From NCBI GenBank assembly GCA_022821495.1, contig JAJEDN010000111.1, forward strand, positions 1 to 40,096: DNA of 40,096 nt, given 5' to 3'. Shown one piece after another: positions 17,441 to 26,112 of this stretch. This DNA comes from Candidatus Poribacteria bacterium. Its GTDB lineage: Bacteria; Poribacteria; WGA-4E; WGA-3G. Within the stretch, counting starts at the first letter, position 1. Every line of letters starts with the position of its first letter. A program made the position numbers and the translations under genes. Below the pieces are notes generated by a model. That model was not told where the DNA came from. It searched no databases and saw only the letters and a program-made list of their open reading frames with translations.

Positions 17441-17471
17441 AAAAAAAAAGGCAGCGTCTGCTGCCTTTTTT
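17441..17471. terminator. Bidirectional terminator between gltB and exbD
   Basis: AAAAAAAAAGGCAG (17441-17454) and CTGCCTTTTTT (17461-17471) form a hairpin with an A-run on one side and a T-run on the other. It can therefore end gltB transcripts and, on the minus strand, those of the exbB-exbD operon. Confidence 0.85.
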
Positions 17472-17487
17472 GGTTCCATCGTGTTCC

Positions 17488-17910
17488 TCAGTCTTCTTCT
17501 GACACCGCGAAAGCGATTTCGAGTCCTTCTGTTTTACTGGAACGCATTTTTGCCCGTTCTACCACATCAATGACATCCCCGTGCTTGGCACGTTTATCTG
17601 CTTTGATAATCAAGGTAGTGATCTGATTTTCATGAGCTGCGATGAAAAGCTCCATATCTTCCAGTGTCAACATTTCTTGGTCATCAATTGAAATACGTCC
17701 GTCACTGTTAATAAACAGATTGAATTTCTTTCGCGTGAATTCGTGCTTCGTTGCAGAATCGGGTAAGGTGACAGTAAAGGGCGGAGGAACCTTCATGACA
17801 GCAGATACCATGAAGAAGATGAGCAATAAGAACACGCAATCAATCATTGGTGCCATTGGAATATCATCATCATCTTGTGTTTTTCGCCGTCGAGCCAAGT
17901 TTAGAGCCAT
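17488..17910 (-). CDS. ExbD/TolR-family protein (second copy)
   Basis: A 140-residue inner-membrane protein of the ExbD/TolR family, which forms the proton-driven rotor/stator with ExbB. The N-terminal cytoplasmic part has DIPMAPMIDCVFLLLIFFMV; the Asp in P-M-I-D is the conserved proton-carrying residue of the single membrane helix (about residues 21-40). A periplasmic domain of about 90 residues follows, including a IDDQEML segment. It is the last gene of an exbB-exbD-exbD operon, about 50 bases after the first exbD, and ends at a terminator. Its PMID core is very close to that of its neighbour, suggesting an old duplication that diverged in the periplasmic domain. Confidence 0.92.
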   Translation of the reverse strand: MALNLARRRKTQDDDDIPMAPMIDCVFLLLIFFMVSAVMKVPPPFTVTLPDSATKHEFTRKKFNLFINSDGRISIDDQEMLTLEDMELFIAAHENQITTLIIKADKRAKHGDVIDVVERAKMRSSKTEGLEIAFAVSEED

Positions 17911-17962
17911 GAGAATTCTCCTTCTATAGAAATTAGATGCCGCCTGCTATCGCGTGAGGTTG

Positions 17963-18412
17963 TCAGTCTCTTGCGACAATAGCGAATCCTATTTTATCTA
18001 TACCTGCCTGTTTCGCGATATCCATCACGTGCACGATCTGTTCATGAAGTACTTCCCGCTCGGATTGGATAATCAACATGTTTGTTGCCTCTTCTGGTGC
18101 ATTGATGAACTGGTTGAACATTTCATCAATCTGGACAACTGCATCGTTCAACACCATGGTGCCTCTATCCTCACCAGGTTCTGGGTTCGCGATCCGGACG
18201 GTCAAACCTTTCGGTTTGTCAGGTGAAGGTTTTCCCGGTGGGGGAAGCTGCACCCGAAGGCCAGGAATCGGCGAAAAGGTTGTTGACACCATGAAGAAAA
18301 TCAGGAGCAGGAATACACAATCAATCATTGGTGCCATACTGAGCGTTGGTGGCTTACGTTCCCTGATTTTGTTCGCAAGCAGGCTCAATTTGGCTTCACC
18401 GACTTGTTGCAT
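17963..18412 (-). CDS. ExbD/TolR-family protein (first copy)
   Basis: A 149-residue protein with the same plan: cytoplasmic N-terminus, LSMAPMIDCVFLLLIFFMV membrane helix with the conserved Asp (about residue 29), and a periplasmic domain of about 100 residues. The latter has a longer Pro/Gly-rich linker (QLPPPGKPSPDKPKG) than the second copy. It lies between exbB (118 bases, containing a hairpin) and the second exbD. Two different ExbD subunits beside one ExbB suggest a heteromeric or alternative motor complex, like TolQR or AglRS-type systems; that is inference. Confidence 0.92.
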   Translation of the reverse strand: MQQVGEAKLSLLANKIRERKPPTLSMAPMIDCVFLLLIFFMVSTTFSPIPGLRVQLPPPGKPSPDKPKGLTVRIANPEPGEDRGTMVLNDAVVQIDEMFNQFINAPEEATNMLIIQSEREVLHEQIVHVMDIAKQAGIDKIGFAIVARD

Positions 18413-18449
18413 TTCAAAGTCTCCTTTCTGGTTAATAAGACTGGGGTGT

Positions 18450-18505
18450 GGTTCGAGAACCGGCCCGCTAACACCTATTTCGGAGGCGGGTGTAGATCAC
18501 CCGCC
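18450..18505 (-). other. Intercistronic hairpins exbB-exbD
   Basis: GGCGGGTG (18485-18492) and CACCCGCC (18498-18505) form a perfect 8-bp stem with a 5-base loop. A second short palindrome GGTTCGAGAACC lies at 18450-18461. They sit in the 118-base gap between exbB and the first exbD. There is no T-run, so mRNA processing or stability is more likely than termination. Confidence 0.55.
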
Positions 18506-18529
18506 GTTCTGTTCCAAGGTTAGGCGTTG

Positions 18530-19522
18530 CTAGCTAGATTCACCAACAATCAGTTGATTGACAATTTCAGTAGAAACCTGTGAAATTTCAACCATGTGTC
18601 TGTTGACCCAGCTATCAAAAAGTTGGAAGAAAATCAAACACGGAATAGCAACTGTCAAGCCAGCAGCAGTTGTGAGTAGTGCCTGTGAGATACCACCTGC
18701 GAGCTGCTGCGGGTCACCGGTACCTTCAAGTGCGATTGTCGTAAATGCACTAATCATACCTGTAACCGTTCCGAGCAAACCGAACAGCGGAGAAACGACT
18801 GCGACCGTACCGAGTACCGGCAGGTTTCTTTCCAATTCGGGGATTTCAAGCAGGCTTGCTTCTTCAATAGCTTCTTGAATTTCTTCTTTGCTAATATCGC
18901 GTTCCTCAATCTGGGCTTGGCTGTATCGTAGCAAGCCTGCTTTAAGGACATTAGCAAGTGGACCACCGGCTTCTTCACAAGTCGAGACGGCTTCCATAAT
19001 GTTCTCTTTGCGCAATGAGTCGGCAATACTGGCGATGAACTGTTCAGTTCCGATTCGGGAGCGACTCCGGACAAAGGTGAAAAGTCTTTCAATAATGAAG
19101 GTTAACGCCGTGATAGAGCAGAGGGCGAGTGGCCAGAAGACGAATCCAAACTTCTGGAAGAAGGTAACGATGTTATCCTTTTTGGTCATTTTGAGCGGCA
19201 CGAAGTGATCACCGCCATTAACGACTGTAACGGGTTTTCCAAGCCGGTCCCCATAGCCTTCTCTGTAAATACTGATGAGGTAGCGGCCCGCGGGGACGCC
19301 AGATCTTTCATATTCGCCGTTGGCATCTGTGGCTGCCTCATATTCTTGCCCGCCTGTGGCAACAATCTTGACCTGAACACCTTCAATTGGGTTCTGTGCT
19401 GTGGTTGTATCAACAATATTGCCTCGGACGGTTCCACCACTTGCATCATCTTGCGCAAAAACGATGCCCGTTGACATACCGATACAAGCAATTAGCATTA
19501 AAACGAAACTAAAACGAATCAT
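18530..19522 (-). CDS. ExbB/TolQ proton channel with exported N-terminal domain
   Basis: The C-terminal two thirds is an ExbB/TolQ/MotA channel: a membrane helix near residues 124-146, a cytoplasmic helical region, then two helices near 236-260 and 280-305 with the family's GLLGTVTGMISAF and LLTTAAGLTVAIPCL motifs. Before it come a signal peptide (residues 1-23, ending VFAQ) and a beta-rich domain of about 80 residues. That domain follows the carboxypeptidase-regulatory pattern (G-N-I-V-D, V-Q-V-K-I, A-T-D-A-N-G-E-Y, V-P-A-G-R-Y-L-I). It would sit in the periplasm, placing an extracytoplasmic binding domain on the motor. The start has AAGGAGG just upstream. It is the first gene of exbB-exbD-exbD; no tonB is visible. 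Confidence 0.9.
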   Translation of the reverse strand: MIRFSFVLMLIACIGMSTGIVFAQDDASGGTVRGNIVDTTTAQNPIEGVQVKIVATGGQEYEAATDANGEYERSGVPAGRYLISIYREGYGDRLGKPVTVVNGGDHFVPLKMTKKDNIVTFFQKFGFVFWPLALCSITALTFIIERLFTFVRSRSRIGTEQFIASIADSLRKENIMEAVSTCEEAGGPLANVLKAGLLRYSQAQIEERDISKEEIQEAIEEASLLEIPELERNLPVLGTVAVVSPLFGLLGTVTGMISAFTTIALEGTGDPQQLAGGISQALLTTAAGLTVAIPCLIFFQLFDSWVNRHMVEISQVSTEIVNQLIVGESS

Positions 19523-19546
19523 TCGTTCTGATCCTCCTTAGGTAAC

Positions 19547-19565
19547 TTACCAATTGTGTTGGTAA
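19547..19565 (-). promoter_or_regulatory. Inverted repeat in exbB leader
   Basis: TTACCAA (19547-19553) and TTGGTAA (19559-19565) form a perfect 7-bp inverted repeat with a 5-base spacer, 25 bases before the exbB start and close to its RBS. It could be an operator or an RNA hairpin over the ribosome site. The remainder of 19566-19818 shows a weak promoter-like TTGTTA/TTTATT pair on the minus strand near 19600-19625 and nothing else I can support. Confidence 0.4.
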
Positions 19566-19818
19566 ATCTCTACAAGTCATCTCATAAAATGTTGTATAAA
19601 TAAAGCACGGGATCCGCACCTTAACAACTTAATTTTATTAACACGTGAGCGTTTCATCTACACTATTTTTCTGGTTCGGAATCAAAATCTATATCTGTAG
19701 ATCGCCCCTACCGCCTATAATGCCATCTCTATTAAAAACACCTGAGCCTTTAAGAAGTTACGCGCTTTATTCAAGTTTTAGCAGAAACGGTATTGTAGGT
19801 AGTATTGCTAAACGTGAG

Positions 19819-19849
19819 ATCGCTGGACACGGTTCTCGTGCCCAGCGAT
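19819..19849 (-). terminator. 3' hairpin after the large outer-membrane gene
   Basis: ATCGCTGG (19819-19826) pairs with CCAGCGAT (19842-19849), continued by CACG/CGTG around a 5-base loop, 12 bases after the stop of the 1125-residue gene. A long strong stem is certain. A clear T-run is missing, so it may stabilise the end of the mRNA rather than terminate. Confidence 0.55.
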
Positions 19850-19860
19850 ACACAAAACAT

Positions 19861-22800
19861 TTAGAAGCCCATCATTGCTCGCACGAAGGTCGTGTTACTC
19901 GTTGTGTGATCGAGCAAGATAGTGGTTCGCCGGTAACCAGCAAGGATAACGATGTTGAACCCAAGCCATTCACCGCGGTTGATCGCTTGAACTTCAAAGA
20001 TTCGAGTTCTCAGGTCCGGTCGATAGAGGACGGGTACATCTTCATCTTCCGGGAAGTTTGTCAAATAGTTTTTGAAGTTATTATCCCGGTTGGTGAATTT
20101 CCGGTATTGGAAACCGCCGAGGATGTTCATTCTTTGGGAGAACTGATAGTCGAGTCGTACGCCGAGTACATCTTCACGACTTCTACGATTGAAGCGTAGG
20201 TATTCGACGGGTTCGATATCAGTAGGAACGAACTGACGCGGGTTAAGAGCGTCGCCAATTTCCTCAGATGCGCGATCAAATGCGCGATCCCAAATGTACT
20301 TCGCCATTGGTGTGAGTGTTAAATCTTCACCGATTCGGTCGACGAAGGGCAGTTCACCGAGTGGAATCTCGTATCTGGCCTTGAGAATTGTCTGCTGGTT
20401 GCGAATATCCCGTTCGGGATAGCGTCGTTTTTTCCAGTTTTCAGGGTCATAGATTAAGCCTGGATCCTCGGGGTCAAGTGCGTTGATTCCGTGATCTGGA
20501 TAGAACGGGTATTCCCGTCTTTCACCACCCGCTCGAACCTGTTCAACAGGGACCATGAAGTCAACACGCTGATCGGCATTGAGTGGATCGCCTTCTTCAC
20601 CTGATCCTTCAACATCCAGGAAGATAGCCCCTTCCTCATCCTGTTCGAACTGTTTTTGCAGCACAACGAGGAATTTTGCTTCAAGCGTGAGGTTCGGAAC
20701 AGCGGTGTAAAGGAACTGAAGTGTCGTTGTATTCACACGAGCGTTGTAGAAATCAAGCTCGTCAGAAATTTGGACAGGTTCCAATTCACCAACACGCAAT
20801 GTAATGGTATAATCCGGAATATCGTCTTGGACTCGGACAAATCGGTTTTGGAAGAGTACTGTTCCGAAGTCCGGAATATCACGTTGGTAGGTGACATGCA
20901 GGTATTTGGAATCATTTTGCCTACGACTTGAAACCTCGTCTTCATTAAGCCATCCGACTTTAAGCGAAAGGTTGTCAAGGAGATCGTATTCGGCGAAAAC
21001 GTGGAATCCTTCCCTGTCTATTCCGTATTCGTACTGTGGTTCAAAGTCATCCTCAAGAGAATCGATTGTGCCGTTGTTGTTCAGATCAACAAGGTCGGTG
21101 AAGACCGGCGGATCAGCATCAAAGATGAGGAAGTCTTCTTGGAAGTCCAAAACGCCGTTCTGGTCTCTGTCATCAGCGCGTGGTAGGACGCCATCGAAGT
21201 CGTCATCATCGGGCCAGTCATCATCATCATCATCATCTTCAATAAGGGCGTAATTGACTTCATCCCATGGATCTTGCTCAGCCTGTGATGCGGGTGTCCG
21301 CTCCAGGGAGTATTCCTGATCCCTGTCAGTGTTAGACCCGAAATTGAGATAGGTTGTTGTGTATCCGGGATCGATATGATAATAGACCCCTTCAAGGTAC
21401 AATTTCCCAAATCGAGATTTGAGTTGGACGAACCATGCGGTTTCTCTACCCATTGCTCCGTCGCCGCTTTCATCAGTTCCAGCACCACCCAACATAGCTT
21501 CAAATCGTTCACCCTCGGTCTCGGAGTATGTGGGAACTCCGTTTGCATCTAAGGGTAAGCCTGTTGCAGGATCAAGAGAAATACCAGTTTCCTCTTCGCC
21601 ATCTTCGCCTTGGATGGTTGTTTTGAGTCGGCTAAATCCAATCTGATCTTTGGGAACGGTAGGATATTGCTTATATTTACCGTTGATAGAATAATGTGCT
21701 CGGACAAAAACGTTGCCGATAGTACCTTCTAAGTCAAGCCCGTAGAGGAGTGCTGCGCGAGCTGCACCGTAGCGATACTGGATTTTACGGGGTTTGCCTT
21801 CGCCCGTCCAGTCGCTGGGGTTATCTTGGAGTTTTGCCCGGTTGCTGGTGTAATCTGAAGATTGACCATAGTTACCAGGTGCTTCAATAATATCACGGTA
21901 AGGCATCTGGATGTGACCATCTTCGGTCTTAATCCATTCTTGGATTTCCGGATCGGATTCAGCTTTGTTTGCAGCACTCGATCCGAGAATAGCAATGTTG
22001 TAATCGCCTGCTACAACCATCTCAAAGGTAACAGATTGAACCGTCCGCGGGTCAGCATCAATTTGATACGCGCCTTCTGAAAGGAGTTGGGCAACATCAG
22101 GAGAAGGCGAACCATCCGGATCAACGAAAGCGAGAACGACTTTCATCTTATTGAAACCGTCCACAATTTTCCACTCACCATCAACAGAATCGCGAATATC
22201 AGAAGGAAGTCCGCCGACAGTCATTGGAATTACATTGCTACCGTCAAGGGTTTCAGTAAGGGTTTCTACAGGTAGAGCCTTAGGTTCAACCCCTTCTTCA
22301 ATGTCTTCGGGTGTTAACTCTTCCAACGCTTGGGTGACGATTGTAACTTTCATGGTTTTGAAAGCTGCGCCGACACCGCCCTGAATATTTTCGCCGTGTA
22401 AGTTAGGATCGTAGCCTGAGAATACAGTGACCGTTCCATGATTGTCTTCGGGTGAGTCATCTCGGAAGACAACTGAAATTGAGTCTGGTGGTGTATTTGC
22501 TACGGTACCCATGAGAGGGTTTTCAACGCGTTCGGGGTGTTCTTTATGAAGATTAACATAAGTAAAGCCGACACGGAAGATGTCGCCTAAGAGCCCTTGT
22601 GCCCGAAAACCCACGAGACGTGCGTTTTCAATGTGCCGTACGCCTGCGTCTTCATTAAGGCCGTTCCGACGACCGAGCGTTGGTGCGAGGTTCGCCGCTG
22701 CGTCGGTCAATTGGACAGGGTTTGAAATACGAGAATTGATAAGCGTGAAAAGGTGCCGTTCCTGCGCGAAAGAGATATCCCATCGAAGTCCGTCAAATTC

Positions 22801-23238
22801 TGTTTTGTAAAGGATGTAACGGTTCGGGAATAGCGTAGATGGCTTGAATCGCAAATGGTCGCCGATAGCAAATTCGGTATATCTTCCACGATAACTGTCT
22901 TCGGTTAAGACCGTTCTATCGAGCTGTGCGGAGAATCTTTCACTATCGAGCTGTCCTGTCCAACCAACAAACAATTCACCGTTCTGGTCAAACTCTTTCT
23001 GCTCGCGATAGTTATAGACCTCGTTACCTTCAAGCAGCTCTTTTCCAAACAGGTCATAGAAGAATTGGGGTTCTTCTTCTAACTGGAAACGCGCTGAGAA
23101 TTTAGAACTCCCCTCAATCGTTGGCAATAGGGGTTCTTGTGGACCAAGGCTTTGTGCCCCACAACCGTAAAGCACAAACGCGCTCAGGATACAGGTCGCT
23201 ACAAGTAAAACATCAATTGATTGTTTTAGCCTGTTCAT
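19861..23238 (-). CDS. Large outer-membrane beta-barrel lipoprotein
   Basis: 1125 residues; I do not recognise a named family. The N-terminus is a lipoprotein signal ending L-Y-G-C (Cys26). Much of the chain shows alternating hydrophobic/aromatic strands typical of a beta-barrel, and the last residue is Phe (F-V-R-A-M-M-G-F), the mark of BAM-inserted barrels. Around residues 660-720 are two acidic Ca-binding loops of EF-hand/dockerin type (DRDQNGVLDFQE and DLNNNGTIDSLE) preceded by an Asp run. A beta-sandwich-like middle part (about 350-470) may be periplasmic or extracellular. It lies upstream of the exbB operon on the same strand, separated by 340 bases. An energy link to that motor is possible but not shown. 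Confidence 0.75.
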   Translation of the reverse strand: MNRLKQSIDVLLVATCILSAFVLYGCGAQSLGPQEPLLPTIEGSSKFSARFQLEEEPQFFYDLFGKELLEGNEVYNYREQKEFDQNGELFVGWTGQLDSERFSAQLDRTVLTEDSYRGRYTEFAIGDHLRFKPSTLFPNRYILYKTEFDGLRWDISFAQERHLFTLINSRISNPVQLTDAAANLAPTLGRRNGLNEDAGVRHIENARLVGFRAQGLLGDIFRVGFTYVNLHKEHPERVENPLMGTVANTPPDSISVVFRDDSPEDNHGTVTVFSGYDPNLHGENIQGGVGAAFKTMKVTIVTQALEELTPEDIEEGVEPKALPVETLTETLDGSNVIPMTVGGLPSDIRDSVDGEWKIVDGFNKMKVVLAFVDPDGSPSPDVAQLLSEGAYQIDADPRTVQSVTFEMVVAGDYNIAILGSSAANKAESDPEIQEWIKTEDGHIQMPYRDIIEAPGNYGQSSDYTSNRAKLQDNPSDWTGEGKPRKIQYRYGAARAALLYGLDLEGTIGNVFVRAHYSINGKYKQYPTVPKDQIGFSRLKTTIQGEDGEEETGISLDPATGLPLDANGVPTYSETEGERFEAMLGGAGTDESGDGAMGRETAWFVQLKSRFGKLYLEGVYYHIDPGYTTTYLNFGSNTDRDQEYSLERTPASQAEQDPWDEVNYALIEDDDDDDDWPDDDDFDGVLPRADDRDQNGVLDFQEDFLIFDADPPVFTDLVDLNNNGTIDSLEDDFEPQYEYGIDREGFHVFAEYDLLDNLSLKVGWLNEDEVSSRRQNDSKYLHVTYQRDIPDFGTVLFQNRFVRVQDDIPDYTITLRVGELEPVQISDELDFYNARVNTTTLQFLYTAVPNLTLEAKFLVVLQKQFEQDEEGAIFLDVEGSGEEGDPLNADQRVDFMVPVEQVRAGGERREYPFYPDHGINALDPEDPGLIYDPENWKKRRYPERDIRNQQTILKARYEIPLGELPFVDRIGEDLTLTPMAKYIWDRAFDRASEEIGDALNPRQFVPTDIEPVEYLRFNRRSREDVLGVRLDYQFSQRMNILGGFQYRKFTNRDNNFKNYLTNFPEDEDVPVLYRPDLRTRIFEVQAINRGEWLGFNIVILAGYRRTTILLDHTTSNTTFVRAMMGF

Positions 23239-23315
23239 TATTTTCTTTTTCCTCCTTGGAGATAATGAATCGGATGTTTAGGTAACGAGTGCCGAATATT
23301 TCGTCATTTGCGCTC

Positions 23316-23546
23316 TTACCTGGGTTTCCGACAAAAACCTTGAAATGGATGAAAACTGCTTTGTGTGTAAACGAAAAATGCCAAAATTGCGTTAGTTGTT
23401 AAAAATAACACTTCTTCAATTTCTTTTCTCTTCGCCACTGCTGGATAGATATTCCGTAAATCTCGAATATCCGTCGAAGCATACAAAAGCGAGTCTCCTT
23501 CCAACAAATTAAGGGTTTGTTTTACAGAAATTTCCAATAAACGCAT
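23316..23546 (-). CDS. Small hypothetical protein
   Basis: 76 residues of unknown function: a charged N-terminal part, then a hydrophobic segment (LFLTTNAILAFFVY) that could be one membrane helix. Its support is a good promoter directly upstream (23581-23609). The ribosome site is weak (GCAGG, long spacing). It may instead be untranslated leader of the large outer-membrane gene that starts 77 bases further on. Confidence 0.3.
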   Translation of the reverse strand: MRLLEISVKQTLNLLEGDSLLYASTDIRDLRNIYPAVAKRKEIEEVLFLTTNAILAFFVYTQSSFHPFQGFCRKPR

Positions 23547-23580
23547 GGTAAAATGCCTGCAAAACTGTTCTTAAGCATCT

Positions 23581-23609
23581 AAAATAGCACCGATTTGAAT
23601 TTCTGTCAA
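23581..23609 (-). promoter_or_regulatory. Promoter of the outer-membrane gene unit
   Basis: On the minus strand TTGACA (23604-23609) is followed after 17 bases by TATTTT (23581-23586). It would drive the small ORF at 23546 and the large outer-membrane gene at 23238. Upstream, 23610-24012 has no gene I can support: it is AT-rich, with a short CTGTCT/AGACAG hairpin near 23838-23855. Confidence 0.65.
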
Positions 23610-24012
23610 GTTTTTAACAGAAAAATACACGCATTAAAGTGGAATTTGAAATAAACATACCACAAATGTGATATATTTTCAAGTTTTTAATATCAGTACT
23701 ATTCATTTTCGATCTTTCGCCCGCATTGTTTTAAGGATAAATGGTGTCCTTATACAATTTCTGTGATATTGTGTTAATGGCGGCTGCAGAAAGAAAAAGA
23801 TATCCTTAATACGTGGAGAGTTTGTGCCATTTACTGTCTCCCTGAAGACAGCAACAACACCTAACGAATCTGTTTTCTTTTAGGTACCCGTCAAGGATAT
23901 CAACCAGCCTTTCTATAAATTTGTAAACCTCACAATGCCAACGAGCGTAATATATATTATACTACATTTTAAGAAAAATTGACATTTTTTTTATTAATGT
24001 TATCCAAATTAA

Positions 24013-24040
24013 TGAAGCCTCGACCAAAATCGAGGCTTCA
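24013..24040 (-). terminator. Terminator hairpin after wzz-like gene
   Basis: TGAAGCCTCGA (24013-24023) and TCGAGGCTTCA (24030-24040) form a perfect 11-bp stem with a 6-base loop, 20 bases past the wzz-like stop. On either strand an AT-rich run follows, without a long pure T-run. Confidence 0.65.
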
Positions 24041-24060
24041 AATATTTTCAAATGCGGTAT

Positions 24061-25476
24061 TTAGTTTTTTAAGTTCACAGCGGACCTGTTAAAATATTCT
24101 ATAAACAAAGCGGCTGTAACACCTAACACTAAACCAGTGATTCCTGCGATAACAAGAATAAACTTAAGTTGAGGACTAACGGGGATTTTTTTCGGTGTCC
24201 CGCGGTCAACAATTTCAATGCCACCTATCTGGTCGCGAGAGGTAGGTATCTTGGATTCAGCGTATAATATTTCAGCTTCAAGGGAGCGTTTGGCAATTTC
24301 TTCAGCCAGCGCGTTGGTTTTCAGAATCTTAGCACCCTTTTGTGTGAGAATGATTTGATTTTCTGGGATCTGTCCTATTAATTTTGCCAATTCAGTTTCG
24401 AGGGTCTGTTCTTTTTCTTTCAGGCGTTCCACGGCGTTTTCATACCGCGAGAGATCCGGGGTTAACGTTATCAATTGATTCTGTATATAGGTATAATGAG
24501 CTGAAGTGCCGGAAGTGACGGTAGTGGTTATTGGGGAAGTATCTTTGTTTTTTTTCTCGATTTCGTCAATTTGTGCGTTAAGACCTTCTAATTCTGATGA
24601 ATTCTTACCTACTTTTTTTCTGTCAGCGACGCGCTGTGATTCAAGGTTAAAGAGTTTCTCCTGCTGAAAAAGCCAGACGGGGTTATGGGAGGTGGTTTCT
24701 GATAACGGTGTCTGCTTAGGCAGATTTTGTAGTTGTTCTTTTAGGTATGTAATATGAGCGTTGATTGCGTAAACTTGTTGTTGGTTCGTTTCAAGGTTTT
24801 CCCGAACACGAGCGAGACGTTCAAGCAAATTAGTAAGTGTTGGCACCCATGTTTCTGCGCTTCCGTTGTCGCGAACAAATTCGAGAAGATCATCTAAAGC
24901 TTTATTTATTTCTGCTTCTATTTCGCGTTGTTTATTTCCGAGGAACTCCATAAGTTTTCTAAGTTTTGTTTCTTCATTTCCACGTCGCAAGATTTGCATA
25001 TCGCTTGCAAGTTGGTTGACAAGGAGTGCAGCATTGCGTTCTCCGCCTTCTGCCTCGGTCAATGCAGCCGAGAGATTAATGTAATCGGAGTCTGGGTTGA
25101 CTTGTGCTTTCAGTATGCGTTTGAGTTTACCGACCGGCGGAAAAAGCGCGGCTGCCTCCGAGTGCCCATTCTCCTCAAGGTTTTCGATTGCTGTGTTTAG
25201 CATGGATTCCGTAGAGAATCGGGTACTGATTGTCTCCATCTCTCGCCGATCAGCACCACCAGAGAGGACATTTTGAAACAGATTTGCGGAGGAAAGGGAA
25301 GGTGTAGCACTCGGTTGGACGAATAGGATTAAAGTGGAGGCAGCATAAGTTTTAGGTAGACGGAGTGAGATAATTAGAGCCGTTCCCACTACCAGTAGGA
25401 TACTGAGGCAGATCGTAAAGTCATGCTTTCGGATGAGTTGAAGATAATCACGTAGATGTTCCTCCTGTTGCGGCAT
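24061..25476 (-). CDS. Wzz/GumC-type polysaccharide co-polymerase
   Basis: A 471-residue inner-membrane protein of the chain-length-determinant family, which controls length and export of surface polysaccharide. It has an N-terminal cytoplasmic stretch with L-R-D-Y-L-Q-L-I-R-K-H, a first membrane helix near 20-39 and a long periplasmic coiled-coil region (about 180-400). The second membrane helix is near 436-458, preceded by the Pro-rich V-D-R-G-T-P-K-K-I-P-V-S-P-Q motif typical of the family. There is no C-terminal Walker kinase domain, so this is the kinase-less type. No polymerase, flippase or glycosyltransferase gene lies nearby. It is last in a run of four minus-strand genes. Confidence 0.85.
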   Translation of the reverse strand: MPQQEEHLRDYLQLIRKHDFTICLSILLVVGTALIISLRLPKTYAASTLILFVQPSATPSLSSANLFQNVLSGGADRREMETISTRFSTESMLNTAIENLEENGHSEAAALFPPVGKLKRILKAQVNPDSDYINLSAALTEAEGGERNAALLVNQLASDMQILRRGNEETKLRKLMEFLGNKQREIEAEINKALDDLLEFVRDNGSAETWVPTLTNLLERLARVRENLETNQQQVYAINAHITYLKEQLQNLPKQTPLSETTSHNPVWLFQQEKLFNLESQRVADRKKVGKNSSELEGLNAQIDEIEKKNKDTSPITTTVTSGTSAHYTYIQNQLITLTPDLSRYENAVERLKEKEQTLETELAKLIGQIPENQIILTQKGAKILKTNALAEEIAKRSLEAEILYAESKIPTSRDQIGGIEIVDRGTPKKIPVSPQLKFILVIAGITGLVLGVTAALFIEYFNRSAVNLKN

Positions 25477-25535
25477 GAATGTACAGTATTTCTGCCCGCC
25501 TGCTGGGGTAGAAATCGCCCCTCCTTTTCTGACAC

Positions 25536-26096
25536 TTATAAGTTATTAGCGATACGAATTTCTTCTTCGTTAAAGGCTTCATCGTGCCATTCAGCTATGC
25601 GCCATTCGTTGTTTCTTTTTTCAAAGATAAAGAGATTGTCTCCTTCGGCGTAGGCACCGGTATATCCACCCTCAAGTGTTTGACCGTCAGATACAAAAAA
25701 TTGGATTCTATAGTGATTCCGGACTTCCGCTTCTGTGCCATCATCGTTCATAGAAACCTCTGGTGGCGAAGACAGTTCTATCTCAATATCCTGAAACCGT
25801 TCAAAGACCCGAGTTGCGGCGGCGCGTTCCTGCCGAATGTCATCAAATTCTACATCGTCAGTTTTGTCTCCGTCTGTTCCCATATCAGAGACATAAAGAA
25901 AACCTTCTTCCCAGAAAGTACCAATATAAGTATTGACATCTTCTGTTTCATAACCTTCCCGCCATTGGTCTAAGATGCCGCTAATTTGAATAAGTTCTTC
26001 AGTTGAAATCTCGCCAACTTTATCAGCGTCTCCACACCCCATGAAACCTATCAGTAAGATGAGGACACCGCTGGCTTTTACAAAAGACTTGAACAT
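25536..26096 (-). CDS. NTF2-like lipoprotein
   Basis: About 186 residues. The lipoprotein signal has the lipobox G-F-M-G-C (Cys21). The rest fits an NTF2/SnoaL-like cone fold: an N-terminal helix ending D-Q-W-R-E-G-Y-E-T-E-D-V-N-T-Y-I, a strand F-W-E-E-G-F-L-Y-V-S-D, and the C-terminal pair of strands with N-N-E-W-R-I-A-E-W-H-D. In such proteins the fold binds small molecules or partners; no catalytic set can be assigned. I start it at ATG 26096 behind AAAGGGAG, not at 26159, which would overlap the upstream gene. It lies 16 bases after the DUF5683-like gene. Confidence 0.75.
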   Translation of the reverse strand: MFKSFVKASGVLILLIGFMGCGDADKVGEISTEELIQISGILDQWREGYETEDVNTYIGTFWEEGFLYVSDMGTDGDKTDDVEFDDIRQERAAATRVFERFQDIEIELSSPPEVSMNDDGTEAEVRNHYRIQFFVSDGQTLEGGYTGAYAEGDNLFIFEKRNNEWRIAEWHDEAFNEEEIRIANNL

Positions 26097-26112
26097 AGTA
26101 AGGATTCTCCCT

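Noticed and set aside
19645..20199. 184-residue open frame on the plus strand
   Set aside because: Most of it is antisense to the large outer-membrane gene and it spans that gene's 3' hairpin.
23610..24012. Possible gene in the 400-base gap after the wzz-like gene
   Set aside because: No frame has both a start signal and a protein-like composition; only AT-rich DNA and a short hairpin are seen.
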